A DNA stretch of 64,000 bases from Tubulanus polymorphus (Eukaryota; Nemertea; Palaeonemertea; Tubulaniformes; Tubulanidae): assembly GCF_964204645.1 (NCBI RefSeq), contig NC_134033.1, positions 10,140,231 to 10,204,230 on the forward strand, written 5' to 3'. A program made the position numbers and the translations under genes. The stretch's first letter is position 1. Every line of letters begins with the position of its first letter. This document shows positions 45,001 to 58,019 of this stretch, piece by piece. The notes under the pieces were generated by a model. That model was not told the DNA's origin, made no database searches, and saw only the letters and a program-made list of their open reading frames with translations.

Positions 45001-47065
45001 CTTATGTTTATCTATCGAACAGAAAATTCAGTATTTTATTTTCATTAAAAAATCACTTGCAGACATTTTAAGTAGATTTTAAACCAGGAATTGCCGATAC
45101 TGGTTACACAGGGGCTGGTATAACAAGCAGAGTGGTATCATCCCTTACCTTGGGATTTAACACTTAGTCGAAATGAATTGAGTTATTAACATTTAGTCGA
45201 AATGAATTGAGTTAACTCCCCTGGTTTGAGACAATAAATACCCAATCTATAAAACCAGGCCCAGTTCACCAGTTGTGGTGTGTAACACCCTTTTCTAAAT
45301 CCATTCGTTTATCGTTCAAGGTCGTTGAACGAAACAGAATATGAACTCGGGTCAGTCTACTTCACATGTTGCTTGCCGTGACCTGATCTTTTCGTATTGT
45401 CGAAATCACTTTTTAGCGTTTTACATTAAACTTTCGTCATGGCGGCTGATTGAAATGATTCGAAGAAGCTTCAACCATCGAACAAGAAGCAACGCAAACT
45501 ATGAGAGCATATTAAGATTAGATTACAGGAGTGAAACACAGTGGGCCGTCTATTCGATGCAAAATGACTTTGGGACAGTGATGCCAGGAAGTATTTTGAA
45601 ATAACTTTACTCCAGCTGGATTAGGCGTGATGCTGCTGTTGCAATCACTCACCGATCATTATCAGCACTGGACGTATCGGCCCCACTGTGCGCGGTTTCG
45701 CCACCGCGCGGGATTTACGCGAAGCAGCAGAACACAAACATGGCCACTCTCTCAATTTTCAATGATAGAAATCGTGTGTGCATTTCAATTATTTCGGCTG
45801 TTAGGGTTTTAAGGCACAATATAAGTTGATGATGAGATATGGCGATGTTAATTAATGATAATTCCGCAGTGAAGGTAGTCACGAACGGTGCCGATTGAGT
45901 GTAAAGCTGCCAACAACACTGAAATGTGCGTAGTTGCGTAACTATTTGCAGTGAATTGCAGACGAAACATGAAGCCTTAACGGCCGTTTAAATAAGATTA
46001 TACCAATCGCAATTGTAAAATAAAAATGAGATAGAACCTAAGTTAAAATTCTGGCCATTTCTAAAATGTTATTACTAATTTTTAGTCAGTGCGGAACGTT
46101 TAGTTTTCCAACAATGATGAGGGGTGATAGGTAGTCATGCAATTCAAGTCATCATTTATTACACGTTACTTCCGTGTTGTTGAAAATCTCGCGAGTCCTG
46201 GACCAAACCCCAATGAACAATGTGATCTGTGTGCTGGCCACAAATGCACACAGATCACACTACACTACCCATTACACACTCCAGTACCCACAGCTTTCAT
46301 ATATCCATCCAAATATTTAGTGTCTTTCTTCCTGGGTAACAAGGGGGTTCGAGTCCTGCTGCTGGCTGCCGATTACCGTTTTGCTTCAATAAAAATGATT
46401 GGAGATGTCTAATTACTGAATTCTCAGAATCCTCTTTTTGCTAAACCCATATTTCACCCCGAAGGCCTATCTTCAATATATTCTCAATGAATATATATAT
46501 TTATTCCCGCGACACCTACACTGATAAAGTCTTTTTTTTCTAGGTAAGCCTACGGTGCTTTGAATCAACATTGTATTGCTATATTTTTTTCATTTCCCTC
46601 CGTTTAAAGGGTTTCTCATTTGTCAAGCTCCTTTGCCGATGCAGCTGTTACGTTAGAAATGGATGATTATTGAGATTACCCCGATGATAGTGAGGACCTT
46701 CTTCCCTTCAACAAAGGATGAGAGTAAACACGTCTGATTTACATGAATACTACGGCTAAACTAATGTTTTTAATACATAACCAACATCCATAATGCCTGT
46801 ATGTAGGGAAAGTAATCGTACAAATCCAGCAACTGCGCCGCCAACAATCGCACAAATATTCGTATATTTCTTCACTTTCGCAAATTTTGTCATCATTGTG
46901 TATTTGACTTTTGATTTCTACGAACAACGTTTGCAAAATTAATGAAATGGTTGTCAATGTGATGATTACAGATTCGATATCTCCGGACAACCCGCTAAAG
47001 TAACAGCATGTTCTAATACCGTCTTACGGTCGTGTATACGTAAATGTACTGCAATTAGCATTGAT
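45001..47065. other. intergenic, no gene recognised
   Basis: Includes a 28-bp tandem pair near 45160-45216 (TTAGTCGAAATGAATTGAGT core) and a 12-bp perfect hairpin stem at 46222-46258. A box B-like GGTTCGAGTCC at about 46347 has no matching box A and is not called. The short frames at 45341-45604 and 46739-46990 have no recognisable features. Confidence 0.35.
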
Positions 47066-47241
47066 CAAGTTTCAAGTTTCAAGTTTGTTTATTCATTATA
47101 ATCACATGCCATGATCGTCAATGAACAGCGGATTAGAAGAAAACAATATAATACATATATACAATACTAGGATTACAAAAATATTTACAGGAAAGAGTGC
47201 ATAGGACATAGCGTACTGTACAATATAAGTCAAGCATAAAA

Positions 47242-50200
47242 TTAAATATAATATTCAAATCCCGATTGGATATACTTACCCAAATTTATCAATTCTGATT
47301 GACTACCTATATCATTAAAAATTCTATTTATATCATTTACATCACCAATTTCCAAATCAAATTTCGTCCTGAGACAGTCGAATTTGCTACACGATAAGAT
47401 GAAGTGCTGCTCGTCTTCCACACAGTTACATATATCACAAAGTCTGTTTTCTCTACTCAATCCCAGGTGTCTGCCTGTTCTATCATCAGTCGATGGGATG
47501 AGGTACGTAGTTTGGCAATTGCACTCCTAATATTAAAATTCTTTACAACCAATAAGTAGTTTTCTAGTTGGTAGGACTGTTTAATCGTATTATAAAAAGA
47601 TAATTTGTTATGACTTGCAGCTTGTTCCCTCCAAAAATAGACGAAATTTTCTTGTAGTTTGGATTTGATGCTATTAAAAATAAAGTCAGGATTGCTACAG
47701 GCACCTAAATTTTCCAGCAGGTTATTAAAGTTCAAATGAGTGAGTAGAGTCTTGATGCCCGTTATAAAATTACAGTTATTATTGCTGTCGTCCCTATACA
47801 TATCAAGGAGACTCTGATAGACTAAACTATTAGGATTATTCGTCATGATAGACATCCAGAATTTAATTGCTGACAGAAGTACATCATTGAAGACTGGGAA
47901 GACCCCCCAGATCACCAAAAACAGGTAATAGAAGTGATTTATTGTGTAACGCAAGGATTAATCTACAGAATCTTGACTGTACTTTTTGACAAATGAGTTT
48001 ATTGTAATGAGCACATAGGTAGTTCGGATTAACACCCTTTTTCGTGCTTTCTAAGAGAAAAAATATACCCCAGACCTCTGAACCATATACAAGTATAGGC
48101 TTAATTAACGCATTAAATAGTTCAAGTTGTTGTTGGATATGGAGATTATTAAAACCAGGCATTTTAACTAAATTAAACATAGCTCTAGAGCCCTTTATGA
48201 CTAGAGATTCCTGTGCTACTTTTAACTTTCCATTACAGTGGATGTTAAAGCCCAAATAATTACATTTCTTAACTACATTCAATATACTACCATTGAAAGA
48301 AAAGTTGCTAGAATTATCAAGCTTTCCAGCTCTATTGAAGACAATAACATTTGATTTCTGTACATTGACATTCAGACCCCATTTGTTACAGTAAAGTTCT
48401 AGTTTAAGCAGGGCTTTTTGTAAACCCTTTGCCGACTTAGAAATCAGTATTAAATCATCAGCATACATAAGGCATGGAATAGAGATACTACCAAGCAAAG
48501 GGCAGTCACATTCTGCGAAAATATCTGCTATGTCATTAATGGAAATGTTAAAAAGCAGCGGGCTAAGTATATTACCCTGATGCACCCCTACTTTAACTGG
48601 GAAAGGTGCAGACAGATGTGATTTATTCTGAACCTGTGACACAGCGTGACTATACATGTCTTTCACCGTCCTATAGAAATAACCATTAATGCCGGCTTTA
48701 ATTAGCTTGATAAACAGGGCCTCGTGCAGGACACTATCAAAAGCGCGCTGGAAATCGATGAAAGGGCAGAAAAGCTTCTGCCTACGACTTGATGTTCGCT
48801 TATCAACCAGATGCTTCAGCGTTAACAGGTGGTCAGCACAATGTGCACCCCTTTTGAAACCTATTTGACTTGGGGACAGAACATTTCTCGATTCAACAAA
48901 ACTTATGAGGCGATCATTTAAAATCGAGCAGAATAATTTACTAATACAACTGGTTATTGTAATACCTCTATAACAGGTTACATCATTGATATTGCCTTTC
49001 TTGAAAACAGGGGTTATTATACCTTGGGACCACTCCTTTGGATAATTACCAGTTACCAATATCGCGTTAAATAGTTTTCGTAATGGCGTGACCATATGAC
49101 GAGCTGTACTTAAGCATCTCGTTTAAGACTGAGTCGTGACCCGATGCCTTGTTGCGTTTAAGTTTCCTACACGCATTTATGACTTCTTCTTCTGTTATCT
49201 CAAAATCTAATTCAGTGAAGTTAACAGGTTCCGTTTCGAGGTCCAAAAGCTTATGACTTAGTTCCTTGATTTTGTTATGGAGATTAGGATTCGGAATGCT
49301 TAGTTGTTCAAAGTGTTTATGCCAAGTAGAAAGATCAATATTGGAGTGATTAGATTTGTGGGGATTCCGCAAGTCATTAATATTCTTCCAGAAAGTTTTA
49401 TTATAATTATTAGTTTCGCCTTGAACTGGGTTATTTACATCATTTACGAGTTTATTGACATATTCTCTCTTTTTCGATTTAAGCAATTTCTTATAAGTTT
49501 TACGGTCCTCATGATATTCCGATATCAGCCCACGATCAGGCAGACTAGATGAGGAAACTCTCCTTGCTTTTTTTCTAAGCTTACGTCTCTCATGTAAACA
49601 TGACTTATCAAACCATTTCTGTTTGGGGAATGATTTACCAGTTCTGTCCGTATCAGTTTGTGGGTTTCTTGACTTTAACGTGTTCAAAGCGACTGTTTGA
49701 TAGATATTAACACATGACGAAAGATATCCAGGTAGGTCATCTACAGCAGAACGTTACACAAATCCGAAATGGTACTGCTTATATCGGGACTAATGAAAGC
49801 ATCGTGGAATTTATCCAGGTTTTCCTCCTCCCATATAAACTTGGTTGGTTTACATGATAGATTGCTATCAGTATGTTCATCTGGCGGTGCATGACCAGGT
49901 TTTTGGATTTTTGCTTGAAGATATACAGACAAATTTGCAATGATCAGAAAGGACACTTAAACTATCAACTCTCATGCTTATAGCTTTCTGAAATAAGTAA
50001 TCGCTGCAGATGAAGTAATCAACTGTACTAAACCCGTTATACTTATAACAAGTAGGCGAGCCGGAGAAGTCACCTATCAAGCGGCCATTGACAATTTTTA
50101 GGTTACAAGATTGACATAATTCAATTAGTTTACGGCCGAAGCCGTTTATTACCGAGTCCCTGGATCTCCTAACTTTACAATCATCCGGCTGTAAAATACC

Positions 50201-50770
50201 TGATGACAAGTCATACCTAGAAACATTATCCAAAAGGTCAGTTAAGCGGCCACATCTCGAGTTGAAATCACCACAAAGCATCACGTTTCCCTTAGATGCG
50301 AACTCCGCAATATCCCTGTACAACGTATCAAAGATGCCATAAGGGTCTAGAACATGTGTTTTTGAATTAATTGGGGGAATGTATACACAGGCAAGATATA
50401 GTTGCTTATCAAATGATGTCAAATCTTTACTGACTTCTACCCAAATAATTTGATCATGAATTTTTTTTATACATTTAACACGTGATTTATATTGTTCTTT
50501 AATAAGTATTGCTATTCCACCACTGTGAGACTTGGAGTTAGATTTCAGCTTTTTACGATCGCTTCTAATGACGGAATAGCCATCTATTGAGAAATCAGCA
50601 TAACCCTGCGTATGAGTCTCCTGCAGACAAATTATGTCATATCCTTCAGTTAAAATATCGGCAAGATCAAGCTTATTTTCCTTAAGACCACTAAACTTAT
50701 CAGTAAAAACACCATTTACATTCCATGTACATATCTTTAACATACCCCTTTTAAACTGTGATGCAGACAT
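47242..50770 (-). pseudogene. retrotransposon ORF2: APE endonuclease, reverse transcriptase, C-terminal CCHC-like motif; frameshifted
   Basis: The endonuclease part (50770 to about 49900) has ICTWNVNG, CLQETH, CGDFNSRCG and VLSDHC, the catalytic blocks of APE-type nucleases. The linker and RT parts follow in changing frames with breaks near 49930, 49740, 49090, 47900 and 47460. The RT part has FIDFQRAFDSV, VGVHQGNILSPLLFN and CLMYADDLILISKS, with the YADD catalytic box intact. The C-terminus has CDICNCVEDEQHFILSCSKF, a CCHC-type motif common at the end of LINE ORF2. The protein as encoded cannot be made in one piece. Confidence 0.9.
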
Positions 50771-50906
50771 AATTAGCTAGAAGAGATTTGTATATAAGAC
50801 TTTACAATAAGAAAAACAAAATAATATAGAACAATTTACACGACTAAAATTACTAAAACTATAACAAACGAATAGAATATAAACCACTAATGATGATACA
50901 CAATCA

Positions 50907-52361
50907 CTATTCACGATATCCACACACGTGCGAAATTGAGTACAGCTGATTCTTCTGACGAGGGGTGAATATGTCTCTGAAGAGGTGCTTCTGTACTCGT
51001 TTATTCCTCACGAAATTGTTATTACTGTAAAACAGTATGTCAGCACCGCACCGCAAATAATTAAAATCAAGTATTTTATCGTCCAATTCGCAATCGGTGC
51101 TCGGGGTCAAACCAGAGATGATGACTTTCAACCCGTAGTGTTTTCTAAAATTCGACGCAATGCTCACAAGCTTCCGGGCTTGAGCTTCGACTTCGGCACG
51201 TAACTCACAAAGTCGTATATCATTTATACCGCAGTGTATAACGATGACATCATAGTTCCCGCGATAGTTTTCACCATAGCTATCCAGTTTCGCTAATGAA
51301 CTTGTTTTCACAAACTCGGCGTTCGAGTTCAAGTTACGCGTCAGCCTTTCCGCATCCACACACTTCATAATAGAGTCCGAACATACCAGCACTTTAACGT
51401 TAGGATCACTAATTTCTGAATTACGCGGAGTCCCGTGGTTTGGGGTGATTGGATCACCTATACCGCCTGACACATCAACGGACTGCTCAGAAAAGGTAGG
51501 TTGTCTATAATTGCGTATTGACGGATTCGCATTTGTTCCATAGCCCGAGTTGGTTAACTTAAAGGACTGCTCCGATAAAGGAGGTTGCCTACTATCGCAT
51601 CTTGCCGGGTTCGCACTTGTGATATCGTCGCGTAGGTTTCTATACAAAATATCGGTCGCGTGGCCTTAGCTGGCAATCTCATCCTGGGTTCTCAGGATAA
51701 GTTCATGCGTTTCCGCAAACAGGTCGTGATACACTTTGTTGTTCGTCGATATGTCTTGCTGGACGCTTTCCAGGCAACGGAGAACGGAACCTGAGTTATC
51801 CGAGAGGCTTGAGGCGACCGAGTTCAAACTACCTATCTTTTTTTCAAGAAGCCGATTGGCGCCGTCTTTGTTTGAGGCCTCAAGTGATGCAATGATAAGC
51901 TGTGCGTCACTTAACACAGCCTGTATAGAGTTTTGGAGTTCAGTCGATTTAGACAGAAGGTCATCTGTGTTGTTCAAAACGCGATGAACCGCTGGGACAA
52001 GATCTGCTAGCGAACTTTCAATATCATCGTTCGCAGTATGGTTTGAATCCAAATGCAGTGAAAAACCACAATTAGGACAGGTCCGGTCTCCAGTCTGTGT
52101 CAAAGCTGTATTTGCAGGTGATTTTGGCTTGGACTTTTTCGCTTTCGTCACAACCACTTTCTTTTTATTAGTAGTAGTGGTTCTAAGTCTAGTCTTTTTA
52201 CCGCACTGATTATCTATCTTGGGCGTGAGTGTTGAGGTTTGATCCGGCTCACAATTTTCGAGTAGAGAGTTTAGCTGCACTGTAACGACTGGTGAGCAAA
52301 CGCGAGATATGTTTACATTCACTGATTCGTCAGAAACTACTCGCTGCATGGAGGCCGCCAT
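50907..52361 (-). pseudogene. retrotransposon ORF1: zinc-finger-like N-part and SGNH/GDSL esterase, split by a stop
   Basis: Begins ATG at 52361 (AAGATGGCGG, a good Kozak context). The first part has a basic Lys-rich stretch, a CPNCGFSLHLDSNH Cys/His motif and helical, possibly coiled-coil sequence up to a TAA at 51666-51668. The same frame continues without shift to 50907 and carries VLVCSDSIMK (SGNH block I-like) and VIVIHCGINDIR (block III GxND-like), the esterase type reported in ORF1 of CR1/L2-like elements. Either one stop mutation splits a single ORF1, or the element naturally has two adjoining ORFs. The unbroken frame across the stop favours mutation. Confidence 0.82.
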
Positions 52362-52365
52362 CTTG

Positions 52366-53242
52366 AATCCGACGTTCTTTGTTTAAACGTGGAAATATTC
52401 AAAGCTTATTTCTAATGTTACGTGTGGAAGAAATACCTGTTTTACGGCACGTATGTAATCCTTGACTTAGCAGGTAGCAGGCGTTAACATCTACGAAACG
52501 GAATTCCACAATTTTACACAGAAATTATAAAGTTTAAACGGAGCGCCGAGCGTGTAACTACTGCTGATATCAGCGCCACCATGAATTGGTTGAATTTTTA
52601 TGTGGACAAATATATAATCTCAGTTACACCTGGCCACTTATTTTGGATGATGATAATTTTTCCTTTTGGTTGACAAGGGTAACTGTATTTGTGTTGTGTC
52701 ATTGCCTGAACTCTGCTCTGATGTCAAATGTTGCATGTTACTATCATTGTGTCACGAAGTTATTTCCAGTCAGTAATCGAAAGATCTTCAAAACAGAGAA
52801 ATGCGTACTACTTGCTACTTGCAATCACCAACTGGACTTCAGGATGCTATAACTACACAACACGTCGTTACTTCTGTTCCTTCGTCGCAGAATCAGCCAG
52901 AATTCGGGGATCCTTTGCAGATCATTCAAAATTACAGTTAACGTATCATGGCATCGTCCGTATATAACGACAACATGTGACTCTTCCGTGAATGACTGAT
53001 AATCCGGATGTTACTGTCCAGCGTTTGAACATTTTCGCGCGGTGAAACTCAATTTTACACGTTCTCGCAGTGGAAGGAGTTTTAATGAACTTATAGCATC
53101 TGCGTTTTCCGAAATTTGGAGGACCAAATTTAATTGGACAAGGGGGCATCTGTCACCCTGATGTAATTTGCATATTTCATAATCATATAGATCTACAATG
53201 TCATATCGAACAGTTCATAACATTTCATAGCTCTACTACTAC
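52366..53242. other. 5' flank of the retrotransposon, no gene recognised
   Basis: May include 5' UTR of the element; its exact start is not defined. Short plus-strand frames at 52586-52967 have no recognisable features. Confidence 0.35.
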
Positions 53243-53750
<508 letters not shown>

Positions 53751-54687
53751 TATGACTATAGTGTCAATATGTGCTCTAAGGTCGTAATCAACATGTGACA
53801 TTACTCAATATGTTTTCACAATAATTAGCTATAGTCAGTGCTCATCGATAATTAATTAATGTCTCTCAAACATGTCACTAGGTGTTTGTTTGTGAGTCCT
53901 GATGTCTACAACTTGTCTGACACCTAGTTCTCACATTATACTCATGATTCTGTATATAAAGACTATGTAAAGCTATGATAATCATTCTCATTCCGGGATG
54001 CAATAAAGATTGTACATATAAGGTTTAACTGCCTTGTTGTTCCTGATGGATGGAATCCTGTACCGCTGGTGTAAATGCTAGTTCCCCAGCCAGCCTGCCG
54101 ATACAACAACCAGCCGGTTACAGATGGTTTGATTGAATTCACAAGTGAATAGATAGCTACGAAAAGGTTATTAGTCTCAGGACTGCAGATCCAAAATTTC
54201 CTAAAAAAATCTATTTCGGGTCATGGTATTATCCGATAGTGGTTTCAAGCAGCTATAACTGAGGCTATCGATTTATCAGCGTAGGCCTTTCCCTTCCAAT
54301 ATAATCATGAACGAGAAATTGTTATGTCAAAACTTACAATTTAACCAGGGTTTTACACTTCTAAATTACTATTCGCACCGATAGGTGTTGTTCAAGTGAA
54401 TAATAACATGGAATGAATTCCACAGCTACGAGTTACGAGTTATCTCTGCGATAAATGAGTTCATTTTTGTATGTAGTGAAACTATGAGCTAAACAATGAC
54501 TGAAATCCTTACCCGATTCTGTGGATGAATTGATCCAGGTGATTTAAGTGATGAGCCCTTCGACCGGTGGACGAGTTGTTGGAGATCGAATGTAACAGAA
54601 GAGTTCAAGACGAGTTTATCAGTTTCACTGAACGGCAGTAGACAACAGCGATTGCAAACGCGTATGCCGCACTAGTAGGCCTATCTA
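53751..54687. other. intergenic, no gene recognised
   Basis: An AATAAA at about 54001 on the plus strand follows a stretch with no supported coding exon. Nothing else seen. Confidence 0.35.
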
Positions 54688-57007
54688 CACTCTTAGAACA
54701 AAGGGAGCAAGAACCTTAAGGGGGTTCTTGGGATTGCCTCCCAGGGAGAACATTTTTTGTAGGGTTCCTTGAAGAACCCCTGGCAAAGGTTCTTTGAAGA
54801 ACCATTTCGTATAAAGGGTTCTTGTAAGAACCGCTTTCAATATTATCAAATGGTTCTTGACAGGGTTCTTGGGGGAACCATTTTAGGTATTTTAGGGTTC
54901 CTCATTCATTTTTGGCTGTTCAAGCTGTTCATGATTTGTCCATCCTCTAACATGTTTGACTGCTCCCTTAATCCTCGTGTGGATAAAAAAAACTGATGAA
55001 AAGAATCGCGTAAAATTGATAACATGTAAACTTTTTTATTATAAAATCTCATGAATTAAGATATGAATGATACACACTAAATGATACAAAAATAGTTTCA
55101 CTAAATGGTTACAAATGTACAATAAGATTGAAATATGGAGAACTTATGTCAGTTGCGCTAATCGCTTAGTATCTTATATCGGTTGGGAGTTTTTCCACAT
55201 TAAGTCAAATACATAATGTTTTGAGAATATCAAAGTGTTTTAGATATTAGTGGAATATGATATAAGATGATATGTTAAACGTATAATAGGCCGACTTAAA
55301 GTAGGCCACTCCGCTTATTGAGAATCTATCCACTTTCAGTAAGCCATCTTCTTAGATAAGTTTGTTTCAACGCGCTGCCACCTTCGCACCCTTTCAACCG
55401 CAGCACCTGGATGATAGTCGTATATTTCCTGAAATTCAAATAATATTGAGAATTAATGGTGTAACAAAATCGATTATGTTTTGCAATGATGCATACTCTG
55501 CGAGTAAATCTTAACACTTTATAATATTACATGCAATAAGTTCCAAATACATTTGTCAATAGAAAAGACAAACGAAGTTAACAGTGGGATTTGATTCAGA
55601 AAAATACGAACCTTTTTAACGGTTTTCAATTCTTTCGCATCCTCTCTCAAAAATTCCATGGTAATACGTGAAGCTCTGCTGTTAACATCACATCTGAAAA
55701 CCAGTGAATATGTAGATTGAAAATGATTATCTTCTATCAAAATACAGTCACACAGTAAAGGCCATGAATCAAGATATACTAACCTGTTTCTGCAATTTCG
55801 CTACTTTGAAGCGACACGATTGCCATATGTACAGACTTTGCACCGCGCTCACATTATGGTCAACTTCCATGGAACAGTTTCTATAACAAAAAAACGAAAG
55901 TGATAGGAAAGTTTTAAACAATAATTATGGTCAATCCGATTCTGGGTCACTCAGGCTTTATGGCCTATATTTCAATTATCACAAATATCATATAAATTCA
56001 TTAAATGGTATTTACCAGAGTTAATTCACATTTCCGAGCTCCAAACATTCCATCTTACAAAACAACGAAAGAACGATATACACTATGCACTGTATCGACG
56101 TTTGTAATCTAATAAAACTCTTTGTTATATACTCTTTATTTAAATGTGTATGAGTCGTGATGGCAGATAATTATACAACAGTTAGTTGCATGAACAAAGG
56201 AATAATTGCCTGATCATGTACACATGGCCCTATAGGCTCGAAACTACGATAACACGATAATAATTAGGCCCAAAGCATTACGTTACTTTGAATGTTAACT
56301 ATACCCTATGTTTTTATTCATCAAAAAATTTATAATGACTTCAAATGAATGTTTTGGTTAAAATTGAGCCGAAAAAACACAATTCTCATTTTTTAGCTGC
56401 ATCAGAACTTTGAATTTACTAGTTCTTTTTAAACTGCACAGTCTATCCAGAAACGCATAGGATTTAGAACAGTTTAATTGTCTTTTTGAAGCATTAAATG
56501 TTTTTTTCCCTAATGTCTGTCTCAGACTAACAAATCAAGTGATTCAGTCTCTCTACATTATTATCACAAGTTAAAGGGGTTCACCACACATTTTAAACAT
56601 ACAACATTTTTAATTTTAAAGGACGAATTGAAATAAAGGTTCATTAATTCTAAAAATGTATCCTTATCGCGCACGGTCACCAATTTTTGAATATTATGAT
56701 ATATTATACATAATTAATTGTTTTCAAAGATAACCCAATTCTAATATCCAGTCCAAATGTTTTGTATATGACCTACACCACAAGTCATAGAAAATCGGCT
56801 ATATTCATCAGCTATACTAATCAACCCCTGTTCAGGTCTACTAAATTATTAATTGACAATTGAAACCACTTTAGGGTTCTTTTTAAGAGCTATAATGTCT
56901 CGAAGAACCCCAATCTGCATTCCATATTACTGAAGAACCTTAAAAGCCTCACCAAGAACCCCTAGGTTCTTCGAAGAACCCCTGGAGAACCCTTTGTTCT
57001 AAGAGTG
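54688..57007. mobile_element. 2.3-kb DNA element with 18-bp perfect terminal inverted repeats
   Basis: The ends are CACTCTTAGAACAAAGGG (54688-54705) and its exact complement (56990-57007). Both subterminal regions (about 180 bp left, 140 bp right) are packed with short palindromic GGTTCTT/AAGAACC motifs. Flanks CCTATCTA and AAGGTTGC do not match, so no target-site duplication is visible. Three exon-like pieces lie on the minus strand (55870-55784, starting MEVDHNVSAVQSLYIW; 55693-55612, CDVNSRASRITMEFLRED; about 55440-55326, TTIIQVLRLKGCEGGSALKQ), but the phases of the first two do not join, so no protein is called. No transposase recognised. Confidence 0.8.
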
Positions 57008-57033
57008 AAGGTTGCAAAAATACGTACGTTTAT

Positions 57034-57125
57034 TCACCCTTAGCCGAGTCTTGAGCCCTATGGCACCGTATACTGCCTCGACGTGCAGTCGTGTGGTGCC
57101 ATCGGGTTCGAGTCCCAGTTTAGGA
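57034..57125 (+). repeat. tRNA-like SINE head
   Basis: A box A-like TAGCCGAGTCTTGAG and a perfect box B in GGGTTCGAGTCCCAG, about 60 bp apart, wider than in a class I tRNA. It starts 27 bp outside the 2.3-kb element. Stems do not close as a standard tRNA, so I call it a tRNA-derived repeat. Confidence 0.45.
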
Positions 57126-57689
57126 CCTCTCATTAAAATGTTCAATGAGTGCATTCTAATGCACACAATGCTAATTATCGATAAGCGAAATGCATAAAAA
57201 GATTACTGTACAACGCGTCGTCACGCTCGCGTGTGGTGTTTTTGTTTTAAAAAGAATGAGCTGACCGTAAACAATCTGATGCGGGTTTCGGACCTTATTA
57301 TATACTTTTTATTTTGACTTTTGGGAGTGACGCAGGCAATTTGACGAAAAACCAGGTATCAAATTTGAAGGGCCTTTTTTACCGAAATGCTGTCTATCTT
57401 GATCAATTAGGTCGTTCACGCCTAGCTTTCCCCATTTAGAAAATTAATATTGTCACTTTCGTCACTTTTGGAATTTGTAATATCTGAGTCATTTAGTTTC
57501 TCTCTAAAGATAAGGATGAAACCTGTCGCTCTCGTTACCAAAAGGTGTGATGAGAAACAAGTGTATTTTTTGCGTGGCCTACACTATTGCCAGTTCAACC
57601 ACTCTACTAAACTTAGTTAACGTGTTTGTTGATTTACTGATAGTATGATAGCACCAGGAGCCATTGTATTTTCGATCAATCAATTACAG

Positions 57690-58019
57690 AACAACAGGAC
57701 ACGTTCTTGAAAATGGTAAAAGATGTGAGGAGAGAATCCCACAATGATTTCCTTTAGTTTGTATCATCTCTGATTACTTGAATTAGTCTCTTTGTCTCTG
57801 GATTGTATATATATCTCATAATTTCTGTAGTATCTCATTATTCCTGAAGATGACTATTAGGATATAGTCGAAACGTTGAAATAAACTACTATCTCGAAGT
57901 TTCTTTTTCGGACTTTTTATTATCATTGTGGGATTCTCTCCTCATCGCGTCAACACGGATATAGTGTTCTACCAATCGTAGTAAAAGATGTTCTTAAACA
58001 CCCGGAAGATTCTGTGTAA
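57690..58019 (+). pseudogene. terminal exon of an upstream ATP-grasp paralog, split by an insertion
   Basis: After a TCAATTACAG acceptor the sequence encodes EQQDTFLKMVKDV, matching the last exon of the downstream gene (EQQDTFLKIAKDV). It is interrupted after 57726, resumes at 57981 with VKDVLKHPEDSV and stops at 58017-58019. The main exon of this copy is not upstream within the window, so this is an orphan terminal exon. Confidence 0.85.
57727..57980. mobile_element. 254-bp insertion with 11-bp target-site duplication and hammerhead-like core
   Basis: Flanked by GTAAAAGATGT on both sides (57716-57726 and 57981-57991), a direct duplication of exon sequence made on insertion. The left end and 57923-57943 are a 21-nt perfect inverted pair (GAGGAGAGAATCCCACAATG, plus one base, and its complement). 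Inside, 57844-57874 reads CTGAAGA-T-GACTAT-TAGGAT-ATAGTC-GAAAC, the layout of a hammerhead ribozyme core (CUGANGA, stem II, GAAA) with one extra base before stem II. Such ribozymes occur in Penelope-like elements and retrozymes. Non-coding. Confidence 0.8.

Larger units (their letters stand above)
47066..52365 (-). mobile_element. non-LTR (LINE) retrotransposon, CR1/L2/Jockey group, degraded
   Basis: A nearly full-length element read on the minus strand. Its ORF1 starts at 52361 and the 3' tail is at 47066. In order: ORF1 with zinc-finger-like and SGNH/GDSL esterase parts, APE-type endonuclease, reverse transcriptase, and a C-terminal Cys/His motif. The 3' end has three copies of a heptamer (CAAGTTT on the plus strand, 47066-47086), the kind of short tandem tail that CR1/L2-type elements carry instead of poly(A). 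The copy has one in-frame stop in ORF1 and about five frameshifts across ORF2, so it is no longer autonomous. Clade placement within CR1/L2/Rex/Jockey needs a tree. No target-site duplication was identified. Confidence 0.92.

Noticed and set aside
55326-55870. Small three-exon gene on the minus strand
   Set aside because: Exon 1 (phase 0 out) and exon 2 (needs phase 2) do not join in frame, and all pieces lie inside a TIR element; kept only as a note on that element.
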